A stretch of 8,327 bases of DNA, from positions 1-8,327 of the forward strand of contig JALTPW010000784.1 in NCBI GenBank assembly GCA_026999335.1, in the 5' to 3' direction. The DNA comes from Chromatiales bacterium. Its GTDB lineage: Bacteria > Pseudomonadota > Gammaproteobacteria > SZUA-152. The notes under the pieces are model-generated. The model ran no database searches. It worked only from the letters and a program-made list of their open reading frames with translations, and was not told the DNA's origin. Position numbers and translations under genes: made by a program. Positions 6,065-8,327 of the stretch are shown here, piece by piece (the first letter of the stretch is position 1; each line of letters starts with the position of its first letter).

Positions 6065-6101
6065 CGGCCAGTGCGGTTAAGTCTCTTTTTTACGCAACCG
6101 G

Positions 6102-8327
6102 TCAATTCAGCGGTGCAGCGGACGGATTGTTGTAATACTGCGCGCCGATATCCAGCCACTCGGCAATCAGGCGCAGCTCGGTGGCGCTGAGATAGCCGAA
6201 GTGATCATCCGTGGGATCGAGGAACTTGCCCATGAAGGTGCCGGCGCGGGAACCACCGGGACGCATGGCTCGAGTGGTGACGGGTATCAGTACCTGATCG
6301 AAGAGTGGGATACGATCAATGACCTCACCGGTATTGGGGTCGATGATCTCATCAAACAACTGATTGCCATCCTCATCGAGCCGTGGGACTTCCCGCGTCG
6401 CGTCCCGCAACACCCCATCCACCAGCTCTTGCTCGTTGTCGGCGGACAACAGTTCGCGATAGGACTTGAAGTGGTCGCCATTGATATCCGACTCGCCATC
6501 GCTGAGATCCAGCTGAGACGCCGGTACCCGTGCGACAGCGACGTTGTTGATATCCACATTGTTGTGGCAGTTAGTGCAGGTGCCATCGCCAATCACCACA
6601 TCGTTGGCATCCGTGACCGGCCGGGCCAGGCTCCACAGGGGATGGATGTGGGTTTCGTAGTTGATGATAGTGCGACAGTTGGCATCCCAGCTATCCTGGC
6701 AGGTGGTCTTGGCGGGCGCATTGGTGCCGAAGTAGACGAGTTCCGGGTCGTCATAGCGCAGATCAATGGCCGGTGCAGGAGCGGCTGCCGGGTCGATCCA
6801 CCACTCATCGACGGATTGCAGATTGACCGAAGGACTGAGCTGCCGACAAAGCGTCAGGGTATTGAAATCACCACAGAGCAGACGGATGCGGGTCTGTGCC
6901 ATGGTTTCGTCCATTTTCGCAATCAGATTGGCATGGGTGCCGGGAAAGGGCTCTTCCGTGCTGGCGCCGCGGTTCACCGGGTCGGGCTCATCGGCGGCGC
7001 CGTGGGGCTTGGGCGCCGAGCCGTCGTTGGGATTGTGATTGTGACAGCCATTGCAGGTCAGGGTCTCGCCGGGGCGCAGTTGCAGCCAGTTCTGGTGGCG
7101 GCCGCCGATGCGCCGACCGTCCTTGTCCACCACGCTGATAGCGAAGGGCACATTGGCGGGCACCTTGATCAGCACCGAACCATCGGGTTGAATTGGCGCA
7201 TAACCAATGATCTCGCGCATCTTCTGTTGGCGGCTGACACCGAAAGCACTGCGGTCAAAATCCAGCGCATCACGATCAGGGATGGGCACGGACTTGACGA
7301 GGCGCAGAAAGCGCGCCCGGCGCTCATCGGCCGTGACCTGGGTGGGATCGGCCAATTGCCCGAGGCTGGTGATGGTGGCATTGCCGCTGCCAAGCCTGTT
7401 AAAGCGGCCGTCGAAGTCGTAGACACTGCGGATATGCAACAGGCCGACGTCCTCATCGGCGAGATTCTGATCCAGCTCGAAACCCGCGACCCTGTCATAG
7501 AGAATGGCCGGCTTGCTGCGCGGCGCGGCGACCACAGGCTCTTCGATGACCCAGCCCTCTTCGGGCAGTACCACAGGCAGCTGAGTCTGTCGGTCGAGGT
7601 CATAGATGTAGATGCCATAAACGGGGAAAGCCTCAACGGTATCGGCAGAGATGTCGCCCAGGCAAGGCAGAATGCGTGTTTCATCGCCTTCGACGACCAC
7701 TCGGCGGCACTGGCTCCAGCTCACCAAGGCACGGTTGGTGCCGTCCCACAGAGGATAGATGCTGCGAAAGCGGCCATTGGGAGAGATACTGCCGTCGCTG
7801 CGCACGTCGAGATCCACTGCCGAGGTCTGCGCGGGGCCGCTCAGCACGCCTTGCCGGGGCCAGACGGGCTGGGTGTTGTCGACATAGTTGGCAATATCGA
7901 TGAGTGCGGGCGCGCCGCTGCCCCGACCTGCCGAACCTTCCGAGGATTTGAGCATGACGAGAACCCGGCCGTCTTGCAGCTGACGTGGGCTGAGGAACTG
8001 CACATCATCGGCGCTATCGTCGTGCACGCCATAAATCACCTTCAGCTCGGTACCGTCGGGGCGAACGCTGTATAGGTTCATGGCATCGCGGCTGCCCATA
8101 TGATCCCAGCGGGTGAAGAGAATTTCACCCGTGCTGAGCACCGTGGGATCGAGGTCGTGGCTCTGGTTGAAGCTGATCTGCTGGATATCGGTGCCGCTGG
8201 CGCTCATCACATGCAGCAGCGGGGCCTGCTCGTTCATGCTTTCGTCGAGGGCGCGAAAACGGCTCTTGCCCTCGTTGCTGAGCACGATACCAGAGCCCTT
8301 CTGGCGCGTGGAAGTAAAAACGATGCG
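6102..8327 (-). CDS. HzsA-related periplasmic di-haem protein, 5' end beyond window
   Basis: The frame is open from the right edge (RIVFTSTRQKGSGIV at the first visible codons) to a TGA at 6104-6102, giving 741 visible codons. A GTG at 8285 is in frame but internal to a PD40-like repeat, so the true start and signal peptide lie outside. The N-terminal third contains beta-propeller style repeats (SHDLDPTV, GEILFTRWDHMGSRD, YSVRPDGTELK). A middle domain includes PDGSVLIKVPANVPF and NWLQLRPGETLTCNGCH, as in the hydrazine synthase alpha family. Haem c sites are CNGCH (7055-7041) and CTNCH (6578-6564). The C-terminal domain has ETHIHPLWSL before the second site. Six further cysteines come in three close pairs, possibly disulfides. 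Export for haem attachment is required. True hydrazine synthesis is not implied: such relatives are common outside anammox bacteria and their reaction is unknown to me. Confidence 0.87.
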   Translation of the reverse strand, partial: RIVFTSTRQKGSGIVLSNEGKSRFRALDESMNEQAPLLHVMSASGTDIQQISFNQSHDLDPTVLSTGEILFTRWDHMGSRDAMNLYSVRPDGTELKVIYGVHDDSADDVQFLSPRQLQDGRVLVMLKSSEGSAGRGSGAPALIDIANYVDNTQPVWPRQGVLSGPAQTSAVDLDVRSDGSISPNGRFRSIYPLWDGTNRALVSWSQCRRVVVEGDETRILPCLGDISADTVEAFPVYGIYIYDLDRQTQLPVVLPEEGWVIEEPVVAAPRSKPAILYDRVAGFELDQNLADEDVGLLHIRSVYDFDGRFNRLGSGNATITSLGQLADPTQVTADERRARFLRLVKSVPIPDRDALDFDRSAFGVSRQQKMREIIGYAPIQPDGSVLIKVPANVPFAISVVDKDGRRIGGRHQNWLQLRPGETLTCNGCHNHNPNDGSAPKPHGAADEPDPVNRGASTEEPFPGTHANLIAKMDETMAQTRIRLLCGDFNTLTLCRQLSPSVNLQSVDEWWIDPAAAPAPAIDLRYDDPELVYFGTNAPAKTTCQDSWDANCRTIINYETHIHPLWSLARPVTDANDVVIGDGTCTNCHNNVDINNVAVARVPASQLDLSDGESDINGDHFKSYRELLSADNEQELVDGVLRDATREVPRLDEDGNQLFDEIIDPNTGEVIDRIPLFDQVLIPVTTRAMRPGGSRAGTFMGKFLDPTDDHFGYLSATELRLIAEWLDIGAQYYNNPSAAPLN

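Larger units (their letters stand above)
5867..6101. other. Spacer between the HzsA-related gene and the envelope operon
   Basis: This 235-base stretch is the only sizeable non-coding gap. It contains a CRP-like palindrome, a possible -10 box, an uncertain 56-codon minus-strand frame and small GC-rich hairpins. No stem followed by a T-run was found on the minus strand, so an intrinsic terminator for the upstream gene is not evident. Transcription could read through, or terminate by Rho. Confidence 0.6.

Noticed and set aside
6073..6097. CGGTT/AACCG inverted repeat with a T-run as terminator
   Set aside because: On the minus strand the run is A and lies in a long loop, not after the stem, and the stem is only 5 pairs.
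6201..8075. 624-codon plus-strand open frame antisense to the HzsA-related gene
   Set aside because: It lies wholly opposite a well-recognised gene, and its translation is a monotonous Ile/Gly/Val/Ala sequence with no domain. It is a shadow created by codon bias of the real gene.
6102..8327. True hydrazine synthase alpha subunit
   Set aside because: The recalled Tyr ligand position is Pro, no HzsB/HzsC partner is visible in the window, and family relatives occur widely outside anammox bacteria.

Overview
This is a GC-rich bacterial window in which every convincing gene lies on the minus strand. It reads as the chromosome of a gammaproteobacterium with a Gram-negative envelope. Signal peptides, a lipobox, three outer-membrane beta-barrels ending in aromatic residues, a periplasmic thioredoxin and a periplasmic c-type haem protein support this. 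The genus cannot be fixed from the sequence. No tRNA, rRNA, CRISPR array, transposase or phage gene was seen.

In transcription order (right to left) there are three parts. (1) 8327-6102 is the 3' part of a large di-haem protein of the HzsA-related family: a PD40/beta-propeller-like N-terminal part, a hydrazine-synthase-alpha-like middle domain and two CXXCH sites. Its start lies beyond the window. (2) 6101-5867 is a 235-base spacer. It holds a near-consensus CRP-type palindrome, a possible -10 box and an unverified 56-codon reading frame. (3) 5866-1 is a tightly packed seven-gene unit with overlaps of 4-31 bases or gaps of 14-30 bases. It encodes an SH3b plus beta-barrel outer-membrane protein, a second beta-barrel protein (TIGR04565-type), a TlpA-like thioredoxin, a tiny DUF4266 lipoprotein with a Gly/Cys tail, a DUF3570 beta-barrel, a periplasmic protein with a linker and coiled coil, and a long periplasmic TPR protein running off the left edge.

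The unit looks like an envelope-spanning assembly. The TIGR04565-type barrel and the TPR protein recall the Agl/Glt gliding-type complexes known from Myxococcus and, as uncharacterised relatives, from Gammaproteobacteria. The motor genes (ExbB/TolQ- and ExbD/TolR-like) are not in the window. In the middle sits a TlpA-DUF4266-DUF3570 cassette. In the mature, visible products of the unit, cysteines occur only in these three proteins: CAPC in TlpA, the lipidated Cys plus CGC in the lipoprotein, and CPYC in the barrel. That suggests a dedicated thiol or metal pathway towards the outer membrane, and it is the most interesting undescribed possibility here.

Starts were re-evaluated. The DUF3570 gene probably starts at a GTG at 3725, and the coiled-coil protein at an ATG at 2517. 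The TPR gene is open from 1733 to base 1 without a stop.
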